A DNA stretch of 64,000 nucleotides from Papilionanthe hookeriana x Papilionanthe teres. Lineage: Eukaryota > Streptophyta > Magnoliopsida > Asparagales > Orchidaceae. Below, in pieces: positions 1-11,340 of the stretch. Position 1 is the first letter of the stretch, and each line of letters starts with the position of its first letter. Location: the NCBI GenBank assembly GCA_022702705.1, contig CM040431.1:26491623-26555622 (forward strand). Reading direction: 5' to 3'. A program made the translations under genes and the position numbers. The notes beneath the pieces were generated by a model. It was not told where the DNA came from and searched no databases. It worked only from the letters and a program-made list of their open reading frames with translations.

Positions 1-320
1 ATTGATACCTACATTTCAATTCAAAATTTCTGAGACTAGTACCAAACTTAGCCCAAACCAACTCAATTCAATCCCAATTTAACCCAAATCTTTTCTAAAA
101 CCATCCTAACATCCCCACAAATAAAAAACTAACATAATTTGCCCAAAATTTGGACCCAAACCCTACTCAAATTCAACCCAAACCCAAAATCCCTTAAATG
201 GGCCTACACCCAAACCTAACCCAAATAGGCCCAAATCCCAAAATCAAAACCCAACCAAAGATGAAACCTCTTTGAAACACTCCCATAAACATTTCTCAAC
301 TTTAATTTTACATCAAATTC

Positions 321-680
321 AACATTAGCCCAACCTTATCCCAAGTTAGGCCATTTTGACCTATTTTGACCCTATCACTAAAGAGACTCAATTTAGACCC
401 AATTCAATTCCAAATCACCTCAAGTTTGATCCAAATCACTCATGACACATCCCTAAACCAAACCCAACATTTATTTATCATGGCTCTTTGCAATTTTTTT
501 TTTGTTTTTTTTTTTTTGCAAAGAGCCATGACAAATTAATGTTGGGTTTGGTTTAGGGATGTGTCATGAGTGATTTGGATCAAACTTGAGGTGATTTGGA
601 ATTGAATTGGGTCTAAATTGAGTCTCTTTAGTGATAGGGTCAAAATAGGTCAAAATGGCCTAACTTGGGCTAAATGTTGA
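321..680. repeat. Inverted duplication of target DNA at the LINE 5' junction
   Basis: Positions 321-492 and 521-680 are near-perfect reverse complements, with only a few mismatches and one ~11-bp gap near the outer end. They are separated by a T-rich spacer of about 28 bases. The left arm is ordinary LTR A sequence, also found in B (around 14740-14880) and C. The right arm lies inside the inserted DNA, between the left copy of the target-site duplication and the LINE 5' end. It is therefore an extra, inverted copy of the upstream flank made during or after LINE insertion. It could fold into a ~165-bp hairpin. Confidence 0.85.
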
Positions 681-953
681 AAAAAATAATAAAAAAAATT
701 TTTTAACACTGCCGTTGCCGGTCCCAAGCCCTGATGTGAAAAGTGGAGGGTTGCGTTAGGTAGTCGACAGCCAGCGTAAAACTTGTCGAAAAAAAAATCA
801 TGACATGAATCCTTTTGATCATTGTGTAAGTGCTAGGGCGTCCCACAGAGCGACGCGGCTGTATAGCTCGAATACGAGTGGAAAGTGTGCAGGGGCCGCT
901 ACACGGCGCCGGGTGTAGTCTCGAGTAAGTAAGGGTTCCCACATTACGGACGG

Positions 954-1680
954 ATGCGGTTAAAGAAGTTAGTCCATGATACTAGTATTAGGATAGGATC
1001 CTGGAATATAGGTACTCTCAATGGTAAACTAATGGAATTGGTTGATATTATGATCCTTAGAAAGATAAATAACCTATGTATTCAAGAAACTAAATGGGTT
1101 GGAGAAAAAGCTAAGGAGATTGATAACTTAGGTTTTAAATTATGGTATTCTGGTAAGAGTCATATTAGAAATGGTGTAGGTGTAATTATAAATAACAGTT
1201 TGAAAGATAATGTTGTCAAAATTAACAGAGTTGGAGATAGAATTATAGCACTTAAGATTATTATTGATACTAAGATTTTTAATATTATAAGTGTTTATGC
1301 TCCTCAAGTTGGTTTAGATATAGGCTCTAAAGATAAATTCTGGAATGATCTAGAAGACTTAATACACTTGATACCCCTTGAAGAAAAAATTTTTATTGGA
1401 GGAGATTTAAATGGACATGTCGGTAGAGTGGTAGAAGATTTCGAAATATTCATGGTGGCTACGGTTATGGAGCGATTAATGAAGAAGGTAGAGCCATTTT
1501 AGATTTTGCTTTAGCGTATGATATGATTATTACTAATACTTTATTCAAGAAAAGAGATGAGCATCTTATTACTTATAAGAATGGATCTAATAAAACACAA
1601 ATTGATTATTTTCTTATGAGAAGAAGAGATCGTCGAGATTGTAAGGATTGTAAGGTTATTCCAGTGAGCGATTAAGTACC
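954..1680 (+). pseudogene. LINE apurinic endonuclease (APE-type) domain, broken
   Basis: This is the N-terminal endonuclease domain of the RTE-type LINE, which nicks target DNA to prime reverse transcription. The frame from 954 shows the family motifs in order: a WNIGTL asparagine motif, QETKW with the catalytic Glu, VYAPQVG, and GGDLNGHVG with the Asp/Asn pair. The frame breaks near 1450, where a one-base slip follows VEDF. It continues in another frame with ILDFALAYDMIITNT and QIDYFLMRR, the region of the last Asp/His motif. The matching protein on the minus strand at 39092-39679 keeps the frame through the break point, which shows it is a local frameshift. Not functional as it stands. Confidence 0.85.
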
Positions 1681-2112
1681 CAACATCGATTATTAGTTCT
1701 AGATTTTAAGATGAAGAGTTGTAAAATAAAGAATACTAGGATTCAACATCGCGAGAATAAGATGGGGGCACCTAAAAGACACAAATAAAATTATTTTTAT
1801 GAGTAAAATTCAAGATTTAAATATTTGGGATGTTCATGAAGACGCGAATGTTATGTGGGAAATATTAACTAATACTATTAAACAAGTGGCTAAAGATGTA
1901 CTTGGAGAATCAAAAGAAAAAGTTTCTATAAATAAAAATAGTTGGTGGTGGAATAATAATGTGTAAGAAAAGATAAAATATAAGAAGTTGTGCTTATAAA
2001 AATTGGTTTAAATGTAAAAGCGTAGAGAGCGGGAAAAATATAAAACGGCCGCGAGAAGTGTAAAAGAATAATACGTGACGCTAAAAATTCTGCTTTTAGT
2101 GATCTTTATAAC

Positions 2113-3730
2113 ATGTTAGATACTAAGGAAGGTGAAAAATATATGTATAAACTAGCCGAACAAAGAGAAAAGAAATGTAAAGATTTAACTCAAGTAAAAT
2201 GTAATAAAGATGAAAATCGAAAAGTGCTTTTCTTAGAAAAAGATATTCAACATAGGTGGGTGAGTTATTTTGATAAACTTTTTAATGATGATGCTGAAAG
2301 TACGATTGACCTTAGTGATCTTAATATCGTTAATAATAATAAAACTTTTCATTTTTACGCGTCGCATTAGTAAAAAAGAAGTTGATGAGGCTTTAAAGAA
2401 AACCGAGGGGAAAGTACGTAGGACACGATGATATCCCAATTGAAGTGTGGAAATGTTTAGGTGATTTGGGGGTTTCTGGCTTACTAAACTTTTTAATATT
2501 ATTTTAAAAACTAAAAGGATGCCTCGAGGAGTGGAGAAAGAGCATTTTGGTCCCCATTTTTAAGAATAAAGGAGATGCACAAGAGTGTGCAGAATTATAG
2601 AGGAATTAAATTGATGTGTCATACTTTAAAATTATGGGAGAGGGTAATTGAACATAGGTTAAGACGTATTACGAAGATTTCTCATAATCAATTTGGATTT
2701 ATGTCGGGCAGGTCTACCATGGAAGCTATATATTTATTGAGAGGTTTGATGGAGAAGTATAGAGACAATAAGGACGATCTACATTTGATTTTTATTGATT
2801 TAGAAAAAGCTTACGATAAGGTTCCTAGAGATGTTCTTTGGAGAGTCCTTGAGAAGAAAGGTGTTGATATGACTTATATTCAAGTCATTAAAGATATGTA
2901 TGCTAGAGTACATTACATGTGTTCGAGCCGAAGGAGGATTGACCAAGTATTTTACTATTTCATTGGTTTACATCGAGGATCGCTTTAAGCCCATATCTTT
3001 TTGCTTTATTTATGGATGGTCTTCTTGGGCATTTACAAGAGGATGTACCTTGGTGTATGCTTTTTGCTGATGATATCCTCCTTGTGGATAAGACAAGAGA
3101 AAAAGTCCAGGAAAAACTTGAATTATGGAGGTCTACATTGGAGTCTAAAGGTCTTCGTTTGAGTAGAACTAAAGCTGAATACATGGAATGTAATTTTAGT
3201 AATAGTAGGTCTAGTGACGACAGTGTAACTTTGGGTGATCAAATTATTAAAAGGTGTGAACGATTTAGATATCTCGGGTCCATTGTTCAAAGCGATGGTG
3301 ATATAGATGGGGATGTTAATAGTAGAATTCGGAGTTGGTTGGTTGAAGTGAAGGAATGCGTCGCTTTATTGTGTGATAGAAAAGTACCGCTTAGGCTCGA
3401 AAGGAAAATTTTATAAGATGGTGGTGAGACCTTGATGCTCTATGGTGCTTGAATGTTGGCCTTTAAAAGAGAAGCCTAATGTTAAGTTAAGTGTTACCGA
3501 GATGAGAATGATTAGGTGGATGAGTGGCTTTACACTTAGAGACAAAATGCGAAATGAATATATCACGTAAAAGGGTTGGAGTTGCACCAGTGACGGATAA
3601 AATTAGAGAGATTCGCCTTAGATGGTTTGGTCACATTAGACGTCGACCACCTGATGATCCGATTAGGAGAGTAGATGTTTTAAATACAACTTATGTTAAG
3701 AAAGGCAGAGGAAGACCTAGGAAAACTTGA
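2113..3730 (+). pseudogene. LINE reverse transcriptase and C-terminal region, broken
   Basis: This is the RTE-clade reverse transcriptase that copies LINE RNA at the target. Visible blocks are NYRGIKLM (2590s), HNQFGFMSGRST (about 2685-2720), IFIDLEKAYDKVPR (about 2790-2830) and the catalytic box FADDILL (about 3063-3080), a usual variant of YADD. They are followed by GLRLSRTKAEYM and FRYLGS. A C-terminal stretch LRWFGHIRRRP and GRGRPRK (3610-3725) is typical of plant RTE elements. Several stops and frame changes separate these blocks (near 2370, 2988 and 3416), so the ORF is dead. The 5' part of this region is paralleled by the second LINE at 38349-38597. Confidence 0.85.
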
Positions 3731-4712
3731 GCTTATTACATAAAAAATGATCTTAATTTATTAGAATTAAACGAAAATTTGACACTAAATAGGACGCAAT
3801 GGAGAAAAAGGATTCATGTAGCCGACCCCACTTAGTGGGATTAAGGCTTTGTTGTTGTTGTTGTTGTTGTTGCTCTTTGCAAAATTTTTCATCTAAAAGC
3901 CCATTCCCTTAAGCCATTTTAAAAGCCCACCTTCACCAAATTTTAAAAGCCCAAGCCCATCCTAAAGCCCACATTACAATCTCATCTCATCCTCACTTAA
4001 TTAAAATCATTCCTAAGTCCTAAATCAGCAATCAAACCTTTCTAAACAAAACCATATGACAAACCATCCAAATTTTACACCAAAATACCAAAATTCCTTA
4101 AACCCATTTCCATGAAACCAAGCCAACTTTTCTCAAGCCAAATATGAGCCATGGAGCCATTCTTAAGCCACATGCAAGCCAAGTGAGTTTTTTACATGTG
4201 ACCTTACCACATTGGGCAAAAGGAGGAGGTCCTTTAAGCACTTCCTAAAAGTCATTAACCTTACTCATGATTCCCCTAAACCCAAATTTAATCTAAATAT
4301 TCTTGGATGGAGACTTCTCCACTTAAGACCAGCTGACCCAACTGATTCACCCAACCCAAAACCAGGTCATTGGGAGGTTAACCAAGCCCAAAATCATGGG
4401 TTGACCAATTTAAGCCAAAATCACCCCCCTCCACATTCCACTTCAATCCAACTCCTTTACACATGGTCAGCTCCAATTGACTTCACCATTGCTAAGCCCT
4501 GCCCTCACTGGTCAAGATGGTGACCTGATCTTGGCCGGCCAGCCACCACAGCCGTCGGAAAACGCTATGTCCGAGACCTTGGAAAGAGCCAAACATTGAA
4601 ATTCCATCTTGCTGAGCTGCCCCATGCCCAATGGTTGCCATCACTGTTCTTCCTTTGACCTAAGCGGTCGATCCAAACCATCAAACCCCACAGGAGGCTC
4701 TCCGACCACTCC

Positions 4713-4720
4713 TATTTAAA
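4713..4720 (+). promoter_or_regulatory. Putative TATA box of LTR A
   Basis: TATTTAAA lies in a less AT-rich stretch followed by purine-rich leader-like sequence. The same box is found at the equivalent place in LTR B (13868-13874, reverse) and LTR C (34231-34238, reverse). Conservation in three copies supports a U3/R boundary about 30 bases downstream. That would give a U3 of more than 2 kb and a transcribed R-U5 of nearly 5 kb. Confidence 0.5.
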
Positions 4721-5309
4721 CACCACCTCCTCTCGGCCAGAGAGGCACTGAAACAAACCTTACGAAACTGCGCCAAAATCATTCCGGACTTTCCCCCACA
4801 CCAGGAGAACTTGATCCCCACTTTGAAATCCCTCGCCATTTCCTCTCTGCGAGCTCGATTTCGGAGTTGAAATTCAATCCCAAACTCGGGACACTTCACC
4901 ACGGTGAGTCGATCCTCAAATTGATTGACTCTACACCTTCACCGGACCAAGAGGAGAAGTTTCCCGAGTAAAAGCCCCCTCACCGAGCCGGCCATTGCTT
5001 CCGGCCTCCAAGCTTTATGATCGGATGTGATCACTTTTGTACCTAGGCAATTCATCCGGCCAAGTGACTTCATCTGGAGCTTCCTTGGATCCAATCGAAC
5101 GTGACACAACTCTCAGATCGAAGCTTCACTTCTTTGAGCAAAGGTATGAACTCTCCCTTCTTCCCAAGCTTCTGGAGATTCTCCATTTGATATGAATCGA
5201 TTTCAATGCATGTTTACCATATGGATGTGTTCGTCTCTTCAAGAGGAATCCATAGAGCATAAGAACACAAAAATCCGTTGAGAATCGAGTGAGTTCTTAG
5301 GGTTTTAGT

Positions 5310-5525
5310 GTGGATGGTCACGGGTGCACACCAGTCATAGACGATGACCGGGAGCTGTTGGATCGCGCGTGTATCGAGCGGACGACTCAGATGGCATCGG
5401 ACCAGGAGATGGTACGTGAACCGCAGACCCCATGGCAGCTGACTCAGATGGCAGCGTCGAATGAGAGCGCGCCGCGTGGGCTTTCGGATATGCCAAGGTT
5501 GACGCGGCGCCGCGTGGATAAGTAG
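5310..5525 (+). other. GC-rich block of the LTR with a conserved open frame lacking ATG (copy A)
   Basis: A GC-rich island of about 220 bp sits in very AT-rich LTR sequence just after AGGGTTTTAG. One frame stays open for 71 codons and ends in RRRVDK and a stop. It begins at GTG, not ATG. The copies in LTR B (13090-13310) and LTR C (33426-33641) keep the same frame open, with the same endpoint and scattered substitutions. GC-rich DNA has few stops, so this alone does not prove coding. It could equally be a structured RNA leader or a CpG-rich regulatory block downstream of the LTR promoter. No known domain was recognised. Confidence 0.5.
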
Positions 5526-7154
5526 AAAAATAGGGTTATTTTCCTATTTATTAAATACCCAGAACTTCAAAAATGCATAACTTTGTGTAGAAAAATCCTA
5601 AAAATAAAATAAAAATACCCTCTTGCTCAGTGAACAGAGGAGAATAATGTGGAAAAGAAATCAAGTCATTTCATCAAGTATTTTATTTTTAATGATTTAT
5701 TTACTCTCTGTAGTATTTTAATTCTCCATTTGCATAGATAATGCACCATGACATGAGACCATAGGGCTTTTGAAGCCTCTGATCTAGGGAACATTCCCTG
5801 AATTTTCCAAGTTCAGAGGCCATTCCTATGAGAAGTTATTGATTTTTCAAGTTCATGTTACTGTTTTGAGTATTTTAATTCCAATAATTAGCATGTTGAG
5901 AAATAAATTCTAGGAAAATTTGGTGATGTTTCTTATGTCCAGAGTTAATTCACTTGGAACAACCCTAATTGACCTAAATACCAAAAATTTGAAATCAATT
6001 GGAAATGTTTAACCCCACTAAATGGATTAATTAAGTCACATAACCAAAGTTAAACTTTAAAAATTCATAACTCACAAAATACTTTTCAAAAATTCACAAA
6101 AATGGTTTTGGAGTTTCTCTTATATCAGAGGAACTTAGGAAAATTAAAATTGTAATTTTCTAAAAAAAGTTGATTTTTATCATTATTTTAATATTTTTAA
6201 TAATTAAAAAATAATAAAAATCATAAAAATATTTAAATTCACCAAAATGTCACATTTTTATTTCTAATCATTTAGGAACAAACAAGATATTTTTCCTAAG
6301 TCTCTAAGGTAAGATATTGAATTTTAAAGGCTTAATGTAATTTTTAATATTAAAAAATGTATTTTCCAACCTTTTCACTAAAATAATTCTAATAAATCAA
6401 AGAAAAATTAGAAAAATATAAAATTTATTTCTTTGGACTCCTTGAAGTTAGAGAGATTTACGAAAAATATAAAATCCATTTTTTAACTTTAATTTTATTT
6501 TAAAATTAATTAATACTCCAAAAATCAAAATAATTCTAATAAATAAAATATAATTCAAAAAATCATCAAAATTGGTCCAAATGGTCCACTGGTCATTAAA
6601 AACATCGCATAATTTTCTCAAGGACAGAAACATTTCCTTGGTCATGTTATTAAATTTTCCTTGAAAACCATTATTTTCCATTAAAAATAATTACATAAAT
6701 AAATTAAATACAGAAAAATCACATTTTCTCCTCTAATGTCTTAATTGACATATGAGTGAGGTTATATAAAAATTTCAAGTTCATTTGAGCTTAATTTAAT
6801 GAGTTATAGAATTATTAAGCTTGAAGGGCAAAAGGGTAATTAAAAATTTCAACCCTTAATTAAAATTTTAGGATTAATCAAAAGGGAGGGTAAAATATTT
6901 GATTTTAAAGTGATTTTTGGATGATTGAAACTTAAATGATCAAGGGTAGAAATCTACTAATCATTTCAAATATAATTAAAGTAAAACTTTAATTAACTAA
7001 TTAATTGAAATTTTGGAAGAATAATAGAAATTGGAATTGTTAAAGTAGGGATATTATTAAGAGGACATTTATTCTTTAATTTTAAAAAATCCCTAAATAA
7101 ATCACTTCAATAATACTTAACTCTTAATTAAAAAAAATTAAAAGAGTAATCTCA

Positions 7155-7455
7155 ATTAATAATTAAAATTGAAATTAAATTAAATTAAAATTAAAACTAA
7201 ATTAAATTAAATTAAGATTAAAATTAAATTTAAATTAAATTAAATTAAAATTAAATTAAATCAAATTAAATTAAATTAAAATTAAATTAAATTAAATTAA
7301 GATTAAAAATAAATTGAAATTAAATTAAATTAAATTAAAATTAAATTAAATTAAATTAAAATTAAATTAAATTAAATTAAATTAAATTAAATTAAATTAA
7401 ATTAAATTAAATTAAATTAAAATCAAATCAAATTAAATTAAAATTAAATTAAATT
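7155..7455 (+). repeat. AAATT pentanucleotide-type array in LTR A
   Basis: About 300 bp of nearly pure AAATT/AAATTAAATT repeats with occasional GATT or AAATC variants. It occupies the same LTR position as the shorter arrays in B (about 11190-11340) and C (about 31525-31670), so it is a length-variable microsatellite inherent to the LTR family. Confidence 0.9.
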
Positions 7456-10400
7456 GAATCGAAATCATTTAACAACAAACCTAAATTAAATCATTAAGAA
7501 TTAAATCTAAAATAATTTGAACACTATTCCAAACTTGAAATTATTAATTAAAACCTCATAATTAAATTGACATACTTTAAATCATTAACTCAAACTTTAA
7601 ATTAAAAATGATTAAAATTTTTCAACAAACTAACACACTTCGAAAGCTCTTATTATTATAACTCCTAAATGAAGTATCAAATGAAGTGTTACTTCACTTA
7701 TAGGATATTCAAATGTCCTAGTTCACTGAGCAAGAGAAAAAAACTTAAACTCCTGGTCATTAATTCTTCTGTGCAACTAAATTTACTTGAACTCAAAATA
7801 ATCTCAGAAGTATTGAAAAGATGTTTAGGACTCGTCCTAAACACTTCCTCAATATGACGGGATGTTTTAGAAGAATAATTGAACTTAATTGTCCTTTGGT
7901 GAAGAAAATCATCCTTAGACCAAAACACAAGAACTTAGACGTCATAGGAGATGACTAGTTATAAGATTAGGAATTTGGTAGACAACCAAAACCTTTCCCT
8001 TAGCTTTACCTAGGTACTTGTTGAAATAATTAAATGTCTTAACATGTGTTTAAAGTGCAGCTTGGGATGACGGAAAGACCCTTCAGGTACGCTTTTATTT
8101 TATTGCAATTTACTTACATGCACCTGTGCTTTACTCTTCTTGCATGATAAACAATCTGTTGCATGAAAACCAAAACCTTTAGGATAGTCCACTGAACTCG
8201 AAACGAAAACTAAATTAAAAGTCATTACAAGATAAAAATCACCACCACAACATTTCAAAATATAAAACAACTCAAAATTTAATCACAAACGAAACAACAA
8301 AACTACAACTTTAACTAAATTAAAACGTCTCGTTGAATGATCGGGAATACCTCGGATGATGTAACCCACGTGTTACTAACGGGATTTCCCACGGTCTAAA
8401 TGAAAGTGTCGAACTCATTTAGTTGAGTTTAGCAAATTCATCTGGACTAAGTGAATTCGATGAAAATAACGGTGTCGGGATGACGGAACCGTGGGAACTT
8501 AATCAGTTCTGTTTAATAAACTTTAAGATTTGTTTTAATTAAAATATTAAAAACACTTGGACTCTAAGATTTTCTCTAAATCAAAACACTTCTCTCATCT
8601 CCTGATTCATGACTTCTAAAACTAGACCTCTGCAACAACAAGGAGCTTGGAGCACGGTGGGCAGCACGACCATCATCATCAGCAAAACTCGGGTCTACTC
8701 CAACAAAACCTTTCCTAGTTTTAAACAACAAAGCCATAGGATTTCGAGGTAGTTTGCCCAGTGCAACATAAATCCTCAACTCTTTGTTAGGCATTTGCAT
8801 GATCATGTCAAATTAAGCCCTAACCGGTCTTAGGACTCCGAGGTAGTCGTTAGATACAACATAAACTCTCATATCTTCTAGGTTATTTGTATGATTATGT
8901 CATACAAATATAAGACCTAAATAAATAAAATTGGCAGGATTGAAACATTAAGTAAATTCCCATATCTAAGCCAAATAATAGGATAGTTTGAGAAGTTGCC
9001 AAGATTCCTCTTGGATCCTCAGCTTCTTCTACTTCTCTTCCATTGGACTCCTGAAATAAATTGTTCCAAATTTGAGCAATTTCCTATTGAAATCTCCAAA
9101 ACTCAAATCCTTTGAAAATCTTAAACATTGAAATTCTTGAGAGCAAAACCACTGATCATTATCGAGAGTTTTCTTAAGTGATTCCCGTCACTTAGGATGC
9201 AATTAACTATAGGGGCATGCCCTTAAAGGGAACTTTAAGAACCCAGGTAATATAAACCCTGCTTAATTCCTTTATATTAAGCAGGGGAACTTGTTAGCTT
9301 ATAAAATTAGTTCGCAGACCAAATGGATGTCACAAATTTTCTAGTTTATTTAATCGAGCCCCATCATCAAGCAGTGTGTCTATTCTCCGGGAAAGATACA
9401 CATTTTGTGATGTGGTGCTCGTTTATATAAACTATTGGGGATGTGAGATCAGTTTGATTTCATATCTTAAAATTTTCAAATTTAAACTTATTTTCAAAAT
9501 CAAATACTATTTTTCTAAATTATATATATATTTAAATTAAATTTAAAATCTAAAATTCACCGACAACTTCTATAGGCGACCCCTTTTTTAAAACACAACA
9601 CACAAACCTAAAAATACCTAAAAAAAAGCCGTACACAGCCTCGAAGATGTGAGGGTTTATGCCGTACCGAACGACTACCTCGGAGTCCTAAGACTAGTTA
9701 GGGCTTAATTTGTATAACATGATTATGCAAATGCCTAACAAAGAGTTGAGGATTTATGTTGCACTAGGCAAACTACCTCGAAGTCCTATGGCTTGGTTAT
9801 TTAATTCTAAGAATTTTTTGCTGAGGTAGATCCGAGTTTTGCTGATGACGATGGTCGAGCTGTCCACCATGCTTCAAGCTCCTTGTTGTTGCAGAGTTTT
9901 AGTTTTAGAAGTTATAAATCAGGAGATGAGGGAAGTGTTTTGGTTTAGAGAAAATCTTGAAATCCAAGTGTTTTTTAATATTTTAATTAAAACAAATCTT
10001 AAAGTTATTTAAACAGAACCGATTAAGATCCCACGGTTCCGTCATCCCGACACGATTATTTTCATCGAATTCACTTAGTCCGGATGAATTTTCTAAACTC
10101 AACTGAATGAGTTCCACACTTTCATTTAGACCGTGGGAAATCCCGTTAGCAACACGTGGGTTACATCATTCGAGGTATTCCCGATCAGTCAACGAGACGT
10201 TTTAATTTAGTTGTAATTGTAGTTTTGTTGTTCTGTTTGTGATAAAATTTTGAGTTGTTTTAAATTTTGGAATGTTGTGGCGGTGAATTTTATCTTGCAA
10301 TGACTTTTAATTTAGTTTTGGTTTCAGTTCAGGGGCTATCCTAAAGGTTTTAGTTTTCATGCAACAGTCTTATTTATCATGCAAGAATGCAAGAAAAAGT

Positions 10401-11189
10401 AAAGCGCAATGCATGTAAGTAAATTTCAATAAAGTAAATTGCAATAAAATAAAAGCGTACCTCGAGGGTCTTCCCGTCATTGCAAGCTGCACTTAAAACA
10501 CATGTTAAGGCATTTAAACATATTTTGCAAGAAATACCTAGGTAAAGCTAAGGGAAAGGGTTTTGGTTGTCTACAAAATTCCTAATCATATAACTAGTCA
10601 TTTGCTATGACGTCTAGGTTGTTGGTTTGGTTTAAGAATGATTTTCTTAATCAAAGAACAATTAGATCCAATTGTTCTTCTAAAACATCCCGTCATATTG
10701 AGGAAGTGTTTTGGACGAGTTCTAAACATCTTTTCAATACTTTTGGGATCATTTTGAGTCCAAGTAAATTTAGTTGCACATATGAATTAATCATCCAGGA
10801 GTTTAGTTAAACTTTGCCTCTTGCTCAGTGAACTTGGGTATTTGATTACCTGATGAATGAAGTGACATTTCACTTAATACTCTATTTAAGAGTTATAATA
10901 ATTAAAGCCTTTAAGGGCAAGTTGGTTATCGAGAATTTTAATCATCCTTAATTAAAAGTTTGAGTTAATGATTTAAAGTGATTTAATTTAATTATGAGGT
11001 TTTAATTAATAATTTTTTAAGTTTGGAATAGTGTTCAAATTATTTTAGATTTAATTTAAATCTTTACATTTTTCAATTATCTTAGTATTTCAGATTGATA
11101 TTCATGTTTTAAATTTACTTAGATAGAAAGAGGTATTGAAATTATTGATATATTTTGATTTAACTCTTAATGATTTCATTTAGGTTTGT

Positions 11190-11340
11190 TGTTAAAAGAT
11201 TTTAATTTAATTTTATTCGATTTGATTTTAATTTAATTTAAATTAAATTTAATTTAATTAAATTTAATTTTATTTAATTTTATTTAATTTTAATTTAATT
11301 TTAATTTTAATTTTAGTTTTAATTTTAGTTTTAATTGTTA
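11190..11340. repeat. AATTT/TTTAA simple-sequence array in LTR B
   Basis: Reverse-orientation equivalent of the AAATT array of LTR A, but only about half as long and more interrupted by TTTTAATT and TTAGTTT variants. Confidence 0.8.

Larger units (their letters stand above)
494..3871 (+). mobile_element. RTE-clade LINE, near full length, degenerate, with TTG-repeat tail
   Basis: The LINE body starts near 706, at the same CACTGCCGTTGCCG sequence where the second LINE begins at 40016. It ends in the plant RTE signature ACCCCACTTAGTGGGA followed by a TTG repeat (3848-3871). Target-site duplications GCTCTTTGCAA flank the insert at 483-493 and 3872-3882. The uninterrupted LTR copies B and C run straight through this point, which confirms the insertion. 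Bases 494-705 are a T-rich run, the inverted copy of flanking DNA and an A-rich filler. Endonuclease and reverse transcriptase are recognisable but broken by stops and frameshifts, so this copy is non-autonomous. It postdates LTR A. Confidence 0.9.
1..9635 (+). mobile_element. Giant Tat-lineage LTR (A), plus orientation, 5' end outside the window
   Basis: Apart from the LINE at 494-3871, this segment is the inverted counterpart of the LTR copies at 9636-16241 and 29240-36602. The shared order is a CCCAAA-rich first part, a TATTTAAA box, a GC-rich block, an AAATT array, and a stretch ending near 9628-9635 in GCCGTACA. Position 1 matches about 950 bp inside the LTR, so the true start is left of the window. 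The right end joins directly to truncated LTR B, at the place where the other copies reach the LTR terminus. A is therefore the 3' end of an element, or a solo LTR, inserted in opposite orientation into LTR B. It is clearly more diverged from B and C than they are from each other, so it belongs to another subfamily. No coding capacity is convincing. Confidence 0.8.

Noticed and set aside
1..480. CCCAAACC-type runs as telomere-like repeat
   Set aside because: Irregular words without a fixed 7-bp period; the same text forms U3 of LTRs B and C.
4212..4523. 103-codon frame in LTR A
   Set aside because: Not preserved in LTRs B or C and composed of Pro/Asn-rich low-complexity sequence.
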